Part shown: positions 62,902-64,000 of the stretch, one piece after another
Position numbering within the stretch: the first letter of the stretch is position 1
How the letters are laid out: every line of letters starts with the position of its first letter
Assembly: GCA_964466195.1 (NCBI GenBank)
Contig: CAYXMQ010000001.1
Span: 124,001-188,000, forward strand
DNA: 64,000 nt
Reading direction: 5' to 3'
Origin: PFJX01 sp964466195
Lineage (GTDB): Bacteria > Pseudomonadota > Gammaproteobacteria > Burkholderiales > Thiobacillaceae
Notes under the pieces: model-generated
The model's database searches: none
Seen by the model: only the letters and a program-made list of their open reading frames with translations
What the model was told of the DNA's origin: nothing
Position numbers and translations under genes: made by a program

Positions 62902-63978
62902 TCATTCGTCTTCCGCGGGGATGACCAGACGGCGCGCCCGGACGGCTTCGGCGAGCTCGCGCAGCAGCGGCTCGGTGGCATCCCAGCCGATGCACGCGTC
63001 GGTGACCGAGACGCCGTGCGCCAGCGGTTTGCCCGGCACCAGATCCTGCCGGCCGGGGTTGATGTTGCTTTCGATCATGACGCCGAAGATGCGCCTGTCG
63101 CCGGCGGCGATCTGTCCCGCCACGTCGTGGCCGACATCGATCTGGCGTTCGAATTTCTTGCTGGAGTTGGCGTGCGAGAAGTCGATCATCACCTGCTGGC
63201 GCAGATTGGCGCCGGCCAGATCCTTGCAGGCGGCGTTGACGCTGGCGGCGTCGTAATTCGGCGTTTTGCCGCCGCGCAGGATGATATGGCAGTCCTCGTT
63301 GCCGGCGGTCTTGAACACCGCGACATGGCCCGACTTGGTGATCGATACGAAATGATGCCGCGAGGTGGCCGCCTTGATCGCATCGACCGCCATGCGGATG
63401 CCGCCGTCGGTGCCGTTCTTGAAGCCGACCGGACACGACAGGCCGGAAGCCAGTTGCCGATGCGACTGCGATTCCGTCGTGCGCGCGCCGATGGCGCCCC
63501 AGGCGACCAGATCGGCGATGTATTGCGGCGAAATCAGGTCGAGAAACTCGGTGCCGCAAGGCAGACCCAGTTCGTTGAGGTCGAGCAGCAGCTTGCGCGC
63601 CAGACGCATGCCTTCGTTGATGTCGAAGCTCTCGTCCATGTGCGGATCGTTGATCAGCCCCTTCCAGCCCACGGTGGTGCGCGGCTTCTCGAAGTACACG
63701 CGCATGATGGTGACCAGATCAGGCTCCAGTTCCTTCGCCAGTTGTTTCAGTTTGGCGGCGTATTCCAGCGCGGCGGCGGTGTCGTGGATGGAACAGGGGC
63801 CGACCACCACCACCAGGCGGTCATCGGCGCCGCGCAGGACGTCGTGTATGCGGTTGCGGGCTTGAAACGTGGTCTTCAGCGTGGCTTCGCTCGCTTTCAG
63901 TTCACGCATGATCTGCATCGGGGCAAGCAGTTCGTCGCTTTGCTCGATACGGGTGTCGTCGGTACGGATATGGGCCAT
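62902..63978 (-). CDS. 3-deoxy-7-phosphoheptulonate synthase (class I, AroF/G/H type)
   Basis: DAHP synthase condenses PEP and erythrose-4-phosphate, the first step of aromatic amino acid synthesis. The 358-residue protein shows VVGPCSIHDTAAALEYAAKL, VGFKNGTDGGIRMAVDAIKA and IDFSHANSSKKFERQ, the metal- and substrate-binding segments of class I enzymes. Feedback specificity (Phe, Tyr or Trp) cannot be read by eye. The SRP RNA gene follows 35 bases downstream. Confidence 0.96.
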   Translation of the reverse strand: MAHIRTDDTRIEQSDELLAPMQIMRELKASEATLKTTFQARNRIHDVLRGADDRLVVVVGPCSIHDTAAALEYAAKLKQLAKELEPDLVTIMRVYFEKPRTTVGWKGLINDPHMDESFDINEGMRLARKLLLDLNELGLPCGTEFLDLISPQYIADLVAWGAIGARTTESQSHRQLASGLSCPVGFKNGTDGGIRMAVDAIKAATSRHHFVSITKSGHVAVFKTAGNEDCHIILRGGKTPNYDAASVNAACKDLAGANLRQQVMIDFSHANSSKKFERQIDVGHDVAGQIAAGDRRIFGVMIESNINPGRQDLVPGKPLAHGVSVTDACIGWDATEPLLRELAEAVRARRLVIPAEDE

Positions 63979-64000
63979 TTCAGATCGATCCAGGTTGTTT

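Overview
The window looks like the replication-origin region of a betaproteobacterial chromosome. The gene order rpmH-rnpA-yidC-mnmE to the left of dnaA-dnaN-gyrB, followed further left by mnmG-rsmG-parA-parB-atpIBEFHAGDC-glmU-glmS, is the classical layout. The high GC content, the small c-type cytochromes and the protein sequences suggest a Nitrosomonadales- or Rhodocyclales-like lineage. That assignment is inference from family recognition, not a search. No rRNA, tRNA or CRISPR array was seen.

Left arm (1-27.4 kb, almost all on the - strand, pointing away from the origin). A branched-chain amino acid ABC transporter (livH partial, livK) leads off the left edge. Next come a cytochrome c-551/552-type gene, a DUF255 thioredoxin-fold protein, a c'-type cytochrome, bioA, an orphan ParA-like ATPase, glmS and glmU. 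The complete nine-gene ATP synthase operon follows, with a consensus promoter and terminator. After it come parB-parA-rsmG-mnmG, a lipid-exporter-type ABC transporter, a small orphan protein on the + strand, mnmE, yidC, rnpA and rpmH. The gene yidD, usual between rnpA and yidC, is not there.

Origin (27.4-32.8 kb). dnaA, a DnaA-box-rich gap that is the likely oriC, dnaN and gyrB lie on the + strand. Four parS sites were found by eye. One is between mnmG and the ABC transporter, one inside atpG, one overlaps the start of gyrB, and one is inside comM about 22 kb to the right.

Accessory island (32.8-40.3 kb). Directly after gyrB lies a decayed IS3-family transposase tail. A tight + strand cluster follows: sensor histidine kinase, long TauE/SafE-type (TSUP) permease, an unrecognised protein with two membrane segments, a PEP-synthase-like protein whose C-terminal catalytic barrel is replaced by an unrecognised domain, and a stand-alone receiver. 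It reads like a self-contained signalling, phosphotransfer and transport module and is the best candidate for an undescribed system.

Right part (40.5-64 kb). A COG2509-like flavoprotein (+) and class I PPK2 (+) are set among - strand genes: MBL-fold hydrolase, RsuA-like pseudouridine synthase, a response regulator/hybrid kinase/membrane protein operon, metF, a VIT/CCC1 protein with a degenerate ferritin-like domain, comM, a DUF815 ATPase, argJ, GAF and HDOD-GAF proteins, purB, recR, ybaB, dnaX, a PagL-like lipid A deacylase, the SRP RNA and a DAHP synthase. The usual dnaX-ybaB-recR operon is split between ybaB and recR by an AT-richer block carrying an HNH nuclease-like gene and a DUF4160/DUF2442 pair. 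Nearly all genes right of 42 kb would run head-on to replication from the proposed origin.
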